Shown here piece after piece: positions 36,016-48,086 of a stretch of 64,000 nucleotides of DNA. Under the pieces are notes generated by a model. The model was not told the origin of the DNA, made no database searches, and saw only the letters and a program-made list of their open reading frames with translations. The position numbers and the translations under genes are program-made. The first letter of the stretch is position 1. Each line of letters begins with the position of its first letter. The DNA is from Isoetes taiwanensis (Eukaryota; Streptophyta; Lycopodiopsida; Isoetales; Isoetaceae): NCBI GenBank assembly GCA_021234155.1, contig JAJEKV010000340.1:64001-128000 (forward strand). The letters are read 5' to 3'.

Positions 36016-38106
36016 CTAAAAAATTATTAAATACCTGTATTTTTTGAGCTCATGCATTAGGATGTTCACGTCATATTGCAATCCCGGAAGGTTTATACCA
36101 TCACAAGCCTTGTATAGTGACCTCCAGACGTCTTTAGCCTTGAACCCTTTTTGTGTGAATGCTTTGACGAGCGTATGTAAATCATCTGCAGCCAGCAGAG
36201 GATTACTATGTACATAGATGTATGGTAACACTTGCGACATAATCACATTGCAAGCCATTAAGTATGGCCTGCATCCGCTGGAATGTATAAATTTGGTGGC
36301 CGTGAATGGTAATTTGTCCCGCTTATCATATCTGTAGGTACAGTACCTTCCTTGAAATCTATTAAGTATCTCAATCGTCATATTTAGGAAATTAACCTTC
36401 CTACCAATCATGGGATGATCATCAGCATCTGCCCAGTATTCAGTCTCGTCCTTAATCTTCAAAATGTTCAAGTCATAGATATGCTCCTGATTGGCAACAT
36501 TACCGTCCAATCCAAGGTACATTCTCATGTAGTAGCTATTGATCCCGATGAGATCATCCATATATCTATGTGTGTTTCTAAAAGACGCAGCTTCGATCAT
36601 CTTACCATTTGTAGCAAGTTTTAGTATAAATCTGAGCTCAAACATAGCCAGATATAGGTTACACCATGCAGGGCTGCATGGAAAACCCATAGGAATCCCC
36701 TTGATTTGTCTCCAAACCCCTTGTCCCATGCTAAGATAGCAGTTATTGATCAACCAAGTGTTGATTTTGCAAAATAGCTCTTGGTTCATATGTAACCATT
36801 TGCACCCTTTTGGTGTACTTGTCTTCCATTTTACCTCAACATCTCCATTACTTTTGAAACAGTACCATAAATTGTACTTGCTGTTTAGTGTTTTTTGGCT
36901 TTTCCATGCCAGATCGCACACTTCCCCTATAATAAAGGCAATGCCCTGTTCACCTTGGAGTGGAATATTTTCATAACACTTTGTTATGTCACAAACGAAC
37001 AGATCATCAATCTTACTTGGCAGGTTACAGACTAGATCATAAATTGAATTGATGACCCATGATGCCTTAATCTTATGTTGACTAAAAAAATTGAGTCCGC
37101 ACATCTCTCATGGCAGATTCTGGGCCACAATTCAAGTATGGTATTCAGGCCTGCTGCTACAAGTGTTGCTAATTTAGAGAAAACCGTGTTATGCGCATTA
37201 GTTATCCATCGGTATTCTTTCTTATGGGCCTTATAAATACCCAATAAGTAAGGTAAAGTCATGTTACTATCGTTGAGCGCCTCGATTAGGGTGCTTGTGT
37301 CATTTTTTATCTGTTCTAAAATCATATCTGGTTCAGGAGCTACTTTTTCAAAATCAGGTCCATTAAGCCTATGATAAGCCTCATTCCTAATATGCTGTGG
37401 GCAAATAAAAGATGCATTGTTCGCAGCCTTGTCAATTCCCGAGATGTAAAAGTTATCCTTAAGCCAATCAATGTTTTTCTTTACATCCTCATCATTGATC
37501 AGATATTTGTGCTTGCTGCCCATATTGTCGTTTATAAGATCTATAGCTGCCATTTTAGCACTGTTGAGAATATTGTGCTTGCATTTATCAATAGCCACCT
37601 GCTCATTTTTGTGAAACGAGAACTGATGTACCATAAAGAATTGGTCAACAGTTGCTTTCATCTCTCTCTTAAATTGCTGCAATGTGAAGCGGTTGATGGG
37701 ATATGGTTTAATCCCATGATAAAGAAGTTTCTCAAGGCTACATGATGCACCAAGTTTACATCCAGAGTTGAATGTGACCAATATCATTGTCAATGAATTT
37801 ACTTATAGTGGGGTTGCTACATGGGCATTTGACATCCCCGCTTGTGCAAAAGATAAATCTTGGTCTATAGAATATGCTTTTGAGGTTACGGATATATCTC
37901 CATCCAAATGTGGAGTTTTCAAATATGGCATTGCCCCTCTCCCCGAAGGAATTTTGGAGTTGCAACCTAAAGAAGCTGCTAATCTTCAATTTACTAATGG
38001 TCTTAGAAAAGAAAGATAAGTGGACATATTTCTTTTTCTGCTTGTCCTTGGTAAGGGTCAGGCCCCAATTACCATCAGCATTTAGAACTAAAGTTCTGGT
38101 CTTTAT
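36016..38106 (-). pseudogene. Penelope-like reverse transcriptase, element B unit 1 (apparent frameshifts)
   Basis: The exon starts after TTTTTCAG at 38,107 with IKTRTLVLNADGNW in phase 0 and ends at the TAG at 36,016. It encodes the same protein as A: CPCS...GHI(R)TT, GIDKAANNASFIC, LPYLLGIYKAHKKEYRWITN, motif A FVCDITKCYENIP, GIPMGFPCSPAWCNLYL, RYMDDLIGINS, VNFLNMTIEIL and YRYDKRDKLPF. Two frame breaks appear, near 37,780 and 37,093. At both, the second unit has an intact reading through CTG or CAG words (for example GAGTCTGGCAC there against GAGTCCGCAC here). The gene is therefore probably intact in the real genome or broken only by assembly error. Confidence 0.82.
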
Positions 38107-38358
38107 CTGAAAAATGTTTTCATGTGAATGATCAATAGATCAGATCTTAAAAGTAATGTCTGCGTAGACATTGAATCTGTTTTTGTTTGGTTTAAAGGAA
38201 ACCCATGCATCCCTTTTCATATGTTAAAGCTATATGAGCCTTATAATTAATGACTTAGGAAGGACAACTTAAAACATATTTCAATCGTGGAGAAAATAGC
38301 AAAAACAGTAAAACAGTAGAATGTATGAAGAAATACATCAACCATACCTTTTTGCAGT

Positions 38359-40002
38359 TCAAACGTCAAAGTTACGGTTTGATACGTCATACGATCTGCT
38401 GGTTGAAGCACTAGCCTTAGTCACAGACCCATCCGCCAGACTGGTATCCTCAATTTCGATGATTTCATTGCCATAGTTATCAGCTGCCTTTGAATTCAGA
38501 GATTCTGGTCGTTTGTACAATTTTGGAGGCATGATAATAGAGTCATTCGGGCTGTCAGGTTCACTAAACCTTTTCCTGTTTCCAATGGTCAGGTTAGGGT
38601 TGCTAACCTCTTCCTGTTTTGCAATAAGGAACTTGAGAGGTTTAACAGTCTTCTCCAGGATATCAGTAAGTTTAGTATTTCCAAAATCCTTGTTCAAGTC
38701 ACAGTTTGGATTATCAGCATATTTGACAGTCATTTTTATCATTAAATCCCTAACCCGAAGGTACCCAATGAGTGCAGCCACAGCAGTTTGAAGTGGAGTG
38801 GTAGACAGTAGAGAGCAGAACAGACCAAATCTTACAACTGCAGGGTACATTGGCCATGCCATATCCAAGTTGTTCATTAGGAACCAGATAGCATGGTCTA
38901 ACCAAATGATGGAGTCAGGGCAGTCACCATTCTCCTTAGCCGTCTTTCCACAAGTACATTTCACAAATGGGCAAAGTGTGCGCCACATCTTCTTAATGTA
39001 AAAATCATGTCTCCTTTCGTCAACTCTAGCTTGATGACTTTTCTGCCCGATAGTAATAGTGAAACTGTTACTGCATTCCAAACCCAAACATTTTGCAGCA
39101 AAGGGCAAAACAACTTCCATTTTTTCAACTTTTCTTATGCAGTTGTCAGCATCATTACATGCTCCCCTCAAGCTTTCATCATTAATGTTGGCCAACTTTT
39201 TCCAGGCTTCAAGACTGATCGGGGCCAGTACGCCAAGGTTTTTGCTCTTCCAAAGGGCTTGTTTGTATTGTTCACCATGAGATTCTACTTCTCTTTGGGT
39301 CATGATAGGGAAACGACCACAATTAAAGAGATTTAGACCAGCAATAGGGAGTTTCTCTTCATCCTCAACCGGATTAATATCATTGTTGCTGTTATTACTG
39401 CAACTACCAGCAGTGAAGGCATTCAAGGCATTTTTGTATTCCTCAGGCAGCATACTTACATCGAACAGACAGTTGTTGAGCATAGCATTGGGTACAATTT
39501 TGACTGGTGCTACAACAGTTTTCACACGTGGCCTCCTGTTGATGTTAGGAGGAAATGTGAACTTAACCCCATTAGCCCGTTCAAGGGCTGTAAGCCCCTT
39601 AACAAAGGTCTTTAAATTTGCAGCCTCCTTTTCCGTGGAATTAAACTGGGCCATGGGAAGTCTAGTGTACCTGCTGTCAATTTGGTCCTTGCATGTAGGT
39701 ACGTCATAATTGACCTTAGAGAATCCAGCCACTAGCGTGAGAAAATTGCTCATACCCATGTGCGTGATGGCTGAGTGATCCCTGTTAGGAGTATTGGTCT
39801 CCATCATGATAATATGTTGATGCAAGTCTTTGCTAAGTATGCATGATAAAATTGTCTGCACAGCCTGATTAGGAGCAGGTCGCCTGATGCGATTATATCC
39901 AAGTGCCTTCAGTTCAGGGCTCCATACATTGAGTGTGCCTTGCTGATTCTCATCGTTATCATGGTTGGCCAGAACAGGGCCAGAATTTGGTGTTGCGCCT
40001 TC
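38359..40002 (-). CDS. ORF1 (exon 2), element B unit 1
   Basis: The exon begins at 40,002 (GAAGGCGCAACACC) after the acceptor GATAATAG, in phase 0, and stays open to the TGA at 38,359. It encodes about 547 residues. It is homologous to A ORF1: W-PELK, APNQAVQT, LNLFNCGRFPIM, HGEQYKQ, NLGVLAPI, Cys cluster CPFVKCTCGKTAKENGDCP, WLDHAIWFLMNNL, and IGYLRVRDLMI. The tail is Ser/acidic. After the stop, AAAAAG|GTATGG (GT at 38,347) is a donor for the 241-bp intron before the RT. The protein family is unknown. This is the intact one of the two B copies. Confidence 0.8.
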   Translation of the reverse strand, partial: EGATPNSGPVLANHDNDENQQGTLNVWSPELKALGYNRIRRPAPNQAVQTILSCILSKDLHQHIIMMETNTPNRDHSAITHMGMSNFLTLVAGFSKVNYDVPTCKDQIDSRYTRLPMAQFNSTEKEAANLKTFVKGLTALERANGVKFTFPPNINRRPRVKTVVAPVKIVPNAMLNNCLFDVSMLPEEYKNALNAFTAGSCSNNSNNDINPVEDEEKLPIAGLNLFNCGRFPIMTQREVESHGEQYKQALWKSKNLGVLAPISLEAWKKLANINDESLRGACNDADNCIRKVEKMEVVLPFAAKCLGLECSNSFTITIGQKSHQARVDERRHDFYIKKMWRTLCPFVKCTCGKTAKENGDCPDSIIWLDHAIWFLMNNLDMAWPMYPAVVRFGLFCSLLSTTPLQTAVAALIGYLRVRDLMIKMTVKYADNPNCDLNKDFGNTKLTDILEKTVKPLKFLIAKQEEVSNPNLTIGNRKRFSEPDSPNDSIIMPPKLYKRPESLNSKAADNYGNEIIEIEDTSLADGSVTKASASTSRSYDVSNRNFDV

Positions 40003-40105
40003 CTATTATCAGAAAAATTGCATGCCAAATATTCAGTATTCATGTAAATCAGTTAAATAGTACTAAGATTACTTAGAAGAACTGCTACTGCTGGACAAAA
40101 CACCA

Positions 40106-40282
40106 GGTCTCACCCATAAGGCCACTACTGGTTAAACCAGTAAACCGAAGTCACGGAATATATAGAAGCCAAGACCTGATCCAAAGACCAACCCTAGGCA
40201 TCCAACACTGACAAGGATGAACCTAGCCAGGTTGGACTTATCGGTTCCAAATCAATGAAAGGATAACCTTATAAGTAAAACC
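40106..40282 (-). ncRNA. junction structure S2, element B
   Basis: The minus-strand arms GGTTTTACTTATAAG (from 40,282) and CTTATGGGTGAGACC (ending 40,106) pair over 15 bp, using G-U wobbles. The arm sequence is wholly unlike the C arms at the outer end yet still complementary. Inside are the word CCGATAAGTCCA, the boundary TATATATTCCG and the hairpin TACTGGTTTAACCAGTA. Confidence 0.7.
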
Positions 40283-43200
40283 AAGTGAACCATCCAGCAA
40301 GCAAGACTTCAAAGATGTAAAAACAAACGTATGCTCAGCTTTTATTCAGTAAATTAAGCCACTTCCTTGTAGACCTATTGTATTATTATGATGCATTGTC
40401 ATATCCTCATGCCTGTTACTAGATTGCTTAGATATCAGATTATCAAGCTCATGGTCTAAAACCTATGACCAACTGCTAGGCCTGTGAAAGAAGTCAAAGC
40501 CTTAGTGACTGCACTATTGTAATTGTACAGGCAGGATTGTCATAAAGATTTAGAAGAACAATTTGCATTCATTCAATCCCTTTGTCATGAATAATAGAAT
40601 CCTGCTAAAAAGCTCAGCTATGCAAAAAGATCCTTTAAGTTAAAAATGTACAGTAGAATTTGTTCATAAAACAGTCAAAATTTTACAACCTATGTCTGCA
40701 ATTCACCTATAATAAACTTTCACTAACTAAACGGAGTGCTCATAGGAGAAAATTAAGGATATGTACGTTTGTAATTTAAGAAAGCCAAAAGACGTTTTTC
40801 AAAATTATTTTCCATTAATACTTGGCAAATATAGATGGCAAAAGTAGCCCTTTCTTAAACAGATATGGTCAAATAGTTATGTTTTTAAGACTGTAAATGT
40901 ATAAAACAGTAGTACTCTCCTAATCATCCGAAATATTAAGGCTAGACAGGAACTCTTCTTCAACCTGATCAGCTTGATGCAGTATCATGCATTTAGAGCA
41001 TTCAAAATTGGGGTAAAGAAAGAACCTGAATAGCTTAAAGCATAACTTTTGCTCATGAAAAACAATATCTTTTTTAACAGTAAGAACGTTTTTGAACCAG
41101 ATGTGTTTGCAGAACACGCATTGCATGGAGTGCTCCATTTTACTAAGAACTTGAGAAAAAGTAGAGGAAACTCCGGTTACCTGCAATCCAATCAATCAAG
41201 CATTAGCCATAAACTGGGTAATCAAGAAAGGGATTAGCAGGTAAGCAAAAGAATCTCCTGGCTTATAGCCCTTCAACTTTAAAAAGGATAAGTCATAAAT
41301 TTATAATACAATAATGAGCATCAACTGCTGTGCCTATTGGCTAAAAACAGAGTTAAATGCTGTAGCGTAGATCTACAGTATCATATATCTAGATTATCAT
41401 GGAAAAGATACACTGATAATTCAAAGTGATAAAACAGTAAAATAACCTGACTTTAAGAGGGTGAGAAAACTTCCTTTTATATCCATCCAACCGAATCCTT
41501 ATGTTGTTGCCGAGAATCACAAGAATACCGGCCGCTAAATAAATCCAAAGAGAAAACTAAACATCTTATGATAGCTAACCTAGACATGCATGCAGTATTT
41601 TTACTCCCCCCAGCATTTGTTTAAAACCAGTTGTTTGATTACTTATTAAAGATCACATAAATGTAGATGAACCTGATTTAGTGGCACGCTATCTTCATCA
41701 ATGAAATCGTCCTCATTAGTTGCAAGGTTGACAAAGCTCCTAGCATTTGCATTTGTAGTTGTAGCTGCATTGGCCTTCCCATAGAGCACCAAATTGCATG
41801 CCTCCAGACTAGAAATAGGGCGTTTTCCAGTAGCAATTCTTTTACTGGCATTGATATCAATTCCAGCCTGCTTAGCCATGTCTTCCAGAACTGCTTTCTT
41901 GATTGCTACACCGTCATTTTTACAGTCAATTCCCTTCTCTCTTAACATGCTAATGATATCAGCCTTCGTTGCCTTAGTATTCACAGCGCCCTCAGTTCTT
42001 GTCATTGTTCTTGAGTGAGAGACAATGGACTGCTTGCTCCTGCTAACTGTTGCCTTTGTATTTCTGTGGCTTCTTAACAAAGCACAAAGCAATATTATTG
42101 TCTTTGCCCGCCTCTTCTCGGGCAGCGTATTTAACTGATCATTCACCAAATTTACGTTTTCCCTCCATTTTACACTTACCAACTGCATTTAATGCATGCT
42201 TTACTGAAGGTTTACGAAATGCTCTATGAGCTTTAAGAGCTATAGTAAATCTGCCCTCAAAGATCGAGGATAATGAATGCCCGTGGAATTCTCACATGCG
42301 GGACCCTTGCTTCAAAAAATCATCCAAGAATCAGACATCATAGCCAAGAAGAAGTCTGAAAACTAAGAACCCTAGAACTTAGTAGATTAAGCTAGTTAAA
42401 TCCATTTCCTTCAGTTCATTTGCCTTCAACGGCCATGTATATGACTACCTTTATCAAATCGATCATTGCTCAGCCGTCTGTGATCTTGAAAGCATGCTTA
42501 GACTGATGTGAATGCAAAGTGCGTACCATTTTTTATGGCTCAAGCATGCCATAAGTTGAAAAATCTGTAAGGAATGCGCCGGTCTGCGTCCACCAGACTT
42601 AGACCTAGCCGTCATTCTATGAACCCTAAAAAATATTTTTTTTAAAAAGGAAATCCGAAAATCAGAGAATACCATATATCAAAAATTCGCCATGTGTGAC
42701 TAATAAATGCGCCTACACAATCGGCCCCATAAATGCCATGGTCTTGTCTTTAGTGGTCCCCTAAGCTTGGTGATGAAGATCAATTATAGAGCATAGCCAC
42801 ATTGCTTTAGGTCATCAAGCATGTCAACGTCGAACTACAAACATTTTTGTTTAAGTCAAAAAGATATATGGTAAATAAAGCATTATGCGAATTTCATGCA
42901 AAAACCGTAATTTTTTAACACAATGTTGTGTCATACGATACCCCATGGTATCCACCAGACATTACGTGTGGTCCATATATCCAAAATGTCCCTGTATTTG
43001 TTTACAAGGTGCCTCCGTGCTGAAACGAGTGTGCATTGGGTTCACCTCGCTACGGTACCATGGTCTGTATAATTGGCCATATCTTAGTGGATCAGAAGTT
43101 AGTATATTGGAAAAATGGCCATATAGTTCAACAACAGGCCAGTATTTTGTATATTATAAAGCACTATGAGTCAAGTGCCACCTAGGTCTAGGGCATCCAA

Positions 43201-43716
43201 GTGATGGGGTACACTGAAAACCAGTTCTACCTAGTGCCTATGCCAAAGAAGCTTATATGCTAGAAGGATCATTAGTGTCCCATTATCTCAATGGTCCCAT
43301 AAATCAAGCTAACTTGAAGGTACTATCATTCACTGTTACAAAATGGTCACTAATTCTAGTGTAGTTACACTAGTGGATCAGAAGTCAGTGTGGTGGAGGA
43401 ATGACCATACGGTAGGTCAAGTCTTTGTCTATTTTAAAACATTATGGGGTATGTGCGACCAAGGTCTAGGGTGTCCAAGTGATGGGGTAGACTGATAAAT
43501 AGGTCTACTTAGCGCATGTGCCAGAGAAGAATATGAGTGTTCCATTATCTTACTGGTTCAACAAATCAAGTTAACAAGAAGATAATTTTAACTACAGTTA
43601 CAAAATGGCCACTATGCGTGAATTCGATGATTTTATTTGTAAGATTTACCATCAGACATTCACTGTTAACAACTCCAACCATTGGATATATATGTATATA
43701 TTTATATATATATAAA
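40165..43716 (-). repeat. B long direct repeat, middle copy
   Basis: Near-identical to 32,325-35,867. It supplies promoter and exon 1 for unit 1 and the 3' end for unit 2. Differences from the other copy are mostly at CTG/CAG (for example 41,518-41,553 against 33,665-33,701). Confidence 0.9.
41673..42005 (-). CDS. exon 1: SAP-like module, element B middle repeat
   Basis: Same as 33,829-34,161 with three amino-acid differences near the C-terminus. It ends at AATCAG|GT (GT from 41,672). The acceptor of ORF1 lies at 40,003, giving a 1,670-bp intron that keeps frame (phase 0 to phase 0). It could also be joined in frame to the RT exon at 38,106. This is the functional-position copy for unit 1. 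Confidence 0.7.
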
Positions 43717-43865
43717 TAATGCCTACCTCCTCCCGGAGGTGAAGCGATGCCCCTTTGTTAGTATATAGGGAAGCGGAGGGATCCCTATATACATAGGGAC
43801 CCGCTCCACCACCTAATTGCAGAATTATAATAACCAGAACAGGACAATCGTGCTGCAAAGTAGAT

Positions 43866-45966
43866 CTAAAAAATTATTAAATACCTGTATTTTTTGAGCT
43901 CATGCATTAGGATGTTCACGTCATATTGCAATAGGAAGGTTTATACCATCACAAGCCTTGTATAGTGACCTCCGCACGTCTTTTAGCCTTGAACCCTTTT
44001 TGTGTGAATGCTTTGACGGCGTGATGTAAATCATCTGCAGCCAGCAGAGGATTACTATGTACATAGATGTATGGTAACACTTGCGACATAATCACATTGC
44101 AAGCCATTAAGTATGGCCATCCCATCCGGCCGGAATGTATAAATTTGGTGGCCGTGGAATGGTAATTTGTCCCGCTTTATCATATCCAGAGGTACAAGTG
44201 ACCTTCCTTGAAATCTATTAAGTATCTCAATCGTCATATTTAGGAAATTAACCTTCCTACCAATCATGGGATGATCATCAAAAGCATCCCAAAAGATTCG
44301 ATCTCGTCCTTAATCTTCAAAATGTTCAAGTCATAGATATGCTCCTGATTGGCAACATTACCGTCCAATCCAAGGTACATTCTCATGTAGTAGCTATTGA
44401 TCCCGATGAGATCATCCATATATCTATGTGTGTTTCTAAAAGACGCAGCTTCGATCATCTTACCATTTGTAGCAAGTTTTAGTATAAATCTGAGCTCAAA
44501 CATAGCCAGATATAGGTTACACCATGTGGGCTGCATGGAAAACCCATAGGAATCCCCTTGATTTGTCTCCAAACCCCTTGTCCCATGCTAAGATAGCAGT
44601 TATTGATCAACCAAGTGTTGATTTTGCAAAATAGCTCTTGGTTCATATGTAACCATTTGCACCCTTTTGGTGTACTTGTCTTCCATTTTACCTCAACATC
44701 TCCATTACTTTTGAAACAGTACCATAAATTGTACTTGCTGTTTAGTGTTTTTTGGCTTTTCCATGCCAGATCGCACACTTCCCCTATAATAAAGGCAATG
44801 CCCTGTTCACCTTGGAGTGGAATATTTTCATAACACTTTGTTATGTCACAAACGAACAGATCATCAATCTTACTTGGCAGGTTACAGACTAGATCATAAA
44901 TTGAATTGATGACCCATGATGCCTTAATCTTATGTTGACTAAAAAAATTGAGTCTGGCACATCTCTCATGGCAGATTCTGGGCCACAATTCAAGTATGGT
45001 ATTCAGGCCTGCTGCTACAAGTGTTGCTAATTTAGAGAAAACCGTGTTATGCGCATTAGTTATCCATCGGTATTCTTTCTTATGGGCCTTATAAATACCC
45101 AATAAGTAAGGTAAAGTCATGTTACTATCGTTGAGCGCCTCGATTAGGGTGCTTGTGTCATTTTTTATCTGTTCTAAAATCATATCTGGTTCAGGAGCTA
45201 CTTTTTCAAAATCAGGTCCATTAAGCCTATGATAAGCCTCATTCCTAATATGCTGTGGGCAAATAAAAGATGCATTGTTCGCAGCCTTGTCAATTCCCGA
45301 GATGTAAAAGTTATCCTTAAGCCAATCAATGTTTTTCTTTACATCCTCATCATTGATCAGATATTTGTGCTTGCTGCCCATATTGTCGTTTATAAGATCT
45401 ATAGCTGCCATTTTAGCACTGTTGAGAATATTGTGCTTGCATTTATCAATAGCCACCTGCTCATTTTTGTGAAACGAGAACTGATGTACCATAAAGAATT
45501 GGTCAACAGTTGCTTTCATCTCTCTCTTAAATTGCTGCAATGTGAACGGTTGATCTGGGATATGGTTTAATCCCATGATAAAGAAGTTTCTCAAGGCTAC
45601 ATGATGCACTAAGTTTACATCTGTAGTTCGAATGTGACCAATATCATTGTCAATGAATTTACTTATAGTGGGGTTGCTACATGGGCATTTGACATCCCCT
45701 GCTTGTGCAAAGATAAATCTTGGTCTATAGAATATGCTTTTGAGGTTACGGATATATCTCCATCCAAATGTGGAGTTTTCAAATATGGCATTGCCCCTCT
45801 CCCCGAAGGAATTTTGGAGTTGCAACCTAAAGAAGCTGCTAATCTTCAATTTACTAATGGTCTTAGAAAAGAAAGATAAGTGGACATATTTCTTTTTCTG
45901 CTTGTCCTTGGTAAGGGTCAGGCCCCAATCACCATCAGCATTTAGAACTAAAGTTCTGGTCTTTAT
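43866..45966 (-). pseudogene. Penelope-like reverse transcriptase, element B unit 2 (apparent frameshifts)
   Basis: Equivalent of the unit-1 RT. The N-terminal two thirds read through without a break (GHIRTTDVN, DKAANNASFIC, FVCDITKCYENIP, GIPMGFPCSP). A shift occurs at about 44,525, where CATGCAGGGCTG of unit 1 is CATGTGGGCTG here. The YMDD-containing part continues in another frame (44,264-44,572), and further breaks follow towards 43,866. The two units are intact in complementary places, which argues that neither set of breaks is trustworthy. Confidence 0.82.
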
Positions 45967-46218
45967 CTGAAAAATGTTTTCATGTGAATGATCAATAGAT
46001 CAGATCTTAAAAGTAATGTCTGCGTAGACATTGAATCTGTTTTTGTTTGGTTTAAAGGAAACCCATGCATCCCTTTTCATATGTTAAAGCTATATGAGCC
46101 TTATAATTAATGACGTAGGAAGGACAACTTAAAACATATTTCAATCGTGGAGAAAATAGCAAAAACAGTAAAACAGTAGAATGTATGAAGAAATACATCA
46201 ACCATACCTTTTTGCAGT

Positions 46219-47864
46219 TCAAACGTCAAAGTTACGGTTTGATACGTCATACGATCTGCTGGTTGAAGCACTAGCCTTAGTCACAGACCCATCCGCCAGA
46301 CTGGTATCCTCAATTTCAATGATTTCATTGCCATAGTTATCACCGCCTTTGAATTGAGATTCTGGTCGTTTGTACAATTTTGGAGGCATGATAATAGAGT
46401 CATTAGGCCGCGGGTTCACTAAACCTTTTTCTGTTTCCAATGGTCGTTAGGGTTGCTAACCTCTTCCATTTTGCAATAAGGAACTTGAGAGGTTTAATGA
46501 TCTTCTCAGGATATCGATAAGTTTAGTATTTCCAAAATCCTTGTTCAAGTCCACAGTTTGGATTATCAAAGATATTTGATGGTCATTTTATCATTAAATC
46601 CCTAACCCGGAAGGTACCCAATGAGTGCAGCCACAGCAGTTTGAAGTGGAGTGGTAGACAGTAGAGAGCAGAACAGACCAAATCTTACAACTGCAGGGTA
46701 CATTGGCCATGCCATATCCAAGTTGTTCATTAGGAACCAGATAGCATGGTCTAACCAAATGATGGAGTCGTGGGGCCACCATTCTCCTTAGCCGTCTTTC
46801 CACAAGTACATTTCACAAATGGGCAAAGTGTGCGCTTACATCTTCTTAATGTAAAAATCATGTCTCCTTTTCGTCAACTCTAGCTTGATGACTTTTTCAC
46901 CCGGATAGTAATAGTGAAAAAGCTATCGCATTCCAAACCCAAACATTTTGCAGCAAAGGGCAAAACAACTTCCATTTTTTCAACTTTTCTTATGCAGTTG
47001 TCAGCATCATTACATGCTCCCCTCAAGCTTTCATCATTAATGTTGGCCAACTTTTTCCAGGCTTCAAGACTGATCGGGGCCAGCACGCCAAGGTTTTTGC
47101 TCTTCCAAAGGGCTTGTTTGTATTGTTCACCATGAGATTCTACTTCTCTTTGGGTCATGATAGGGAAACGACCACAATTAAAGAGATTTAGACCAGCAAT
47201 AGGGAGTTTCTCTTCATCCTCAACCGGATTAATATCATTGTTCTTTGTTATTCATCGCAACTACCAAACTAGATGAAGGCATTCAAGGCATTTTTGTATT
47301 CCTCAGGCAGCATACTTACATCGAACAGACAGTTGTTGAGCATAGCATTGGGTACAATTTTGACTGGTGCTACAACAGTTTTCACACGTGGCCTCCTGTT
47401 GATGTTAGGAGGAAATGTGAACTTAACCCCATTAGCCCGTTCAAGGGCTGTAAGCCCCTTAACAAAGGTCTTTAAATTTGCAGCCTCCTTTTCCGTGGAA
47501 TTAAACTGGGCCATGGGAAGTCTAGTGTACCTCTTCGGCCAATTTGGTCCTTGCATGTAGGTACGTCATAATTGACCTTAGAGAATCCAGCCACTAGCGT
47601 GAGAAAATTGCTCATACCCATGTGCGTGATGGCTGAGTGATCCCTGTTAGGAGTATTGGTCTCCATCATGATAATATGTTGATGCAAGTCTTTGCTAAGT
47701 ATGCATGATAAAATTGTCTGCACAGCCTGATTAGGAGCAGGTCGCCTGATGCGATTATATCCAAGTGCCTTCAGTTCAGGGCTCCATACATTGAGTGTGC
47801 CTTGCTGATTCTCAGCGTTATCATGGTTGGCCAGAACAGGGCCAGAATTTGGTGTTGCGCCTTC
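46219..47864 (-). pseudogene. ORF1 (exon 2), element B unit 2 (corrupted copy)
   Basis: It starts at 47,864 after the same acceptor as unit 1 and ends at the same TGA. The frame is lost several times (about 47,530, 47,260, 46,900, 46,780 and 46,340-46,600). At each place unit 1 has an intact CTG, CAG or CAGCTG word that is shortened or scrambled here. No upstream exon 1 exists for this unit, because the third long repeat is truncated at 48,027-48,086. Confidence 0.78.
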
Positions 47865-48026
47865 CTATTATCAGAAAAATTGCATGCCAAATATTCAGTA
47901 TTCATGTAAATCAGTTAAATAGTACTAAGATTACTTAGAAGAACTGCTACTACTGGACAAAACACCACGTCTCACCCATAAGGCCACTACTGGTTAAACC
48001 AGTAAACCGAAGTCACGGAATATATA

Positions 48027-48086
48027 GAAGCCAAGACCTGATCCAAAGACCAACCCTAGGCATCCAACACTGACAAGGATGAACCT
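48027..48086 (-). repeat. 60-bp stub of a third B long repeat
   Basis: It matches the first 60 bp of 32,325 onwards (GAAGCCAAGACCTGATCCAA through GACAAGGATGAACCT) and then switches abruptly to C2 sequence within ACCTGGGCAGG. Confidence 0.85.

Larger units (their letters stand above)
32325..48086 (-). mobile_element. tandem Penelope-like retroelement B (two units plus a repeat stub)
   Basis: In plus coordinates: long repeat 32,325-35,867, internal 35,868-40,164, long repeat 40,165-43,716, internal 43,717-48,026, and a 60-bp stub of a third repeat (48,027-48,086) that breaks into C2. The two ~7.85-kb units are nearly identical. Orientation is minus. Each internal region encodes an ORF1 and a Penelope-like RT homologous to, but well diverged from, those of A. 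Head-to-tail units sharing a repeat are typical of Penelope-like elements. Confidence 0.82.
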
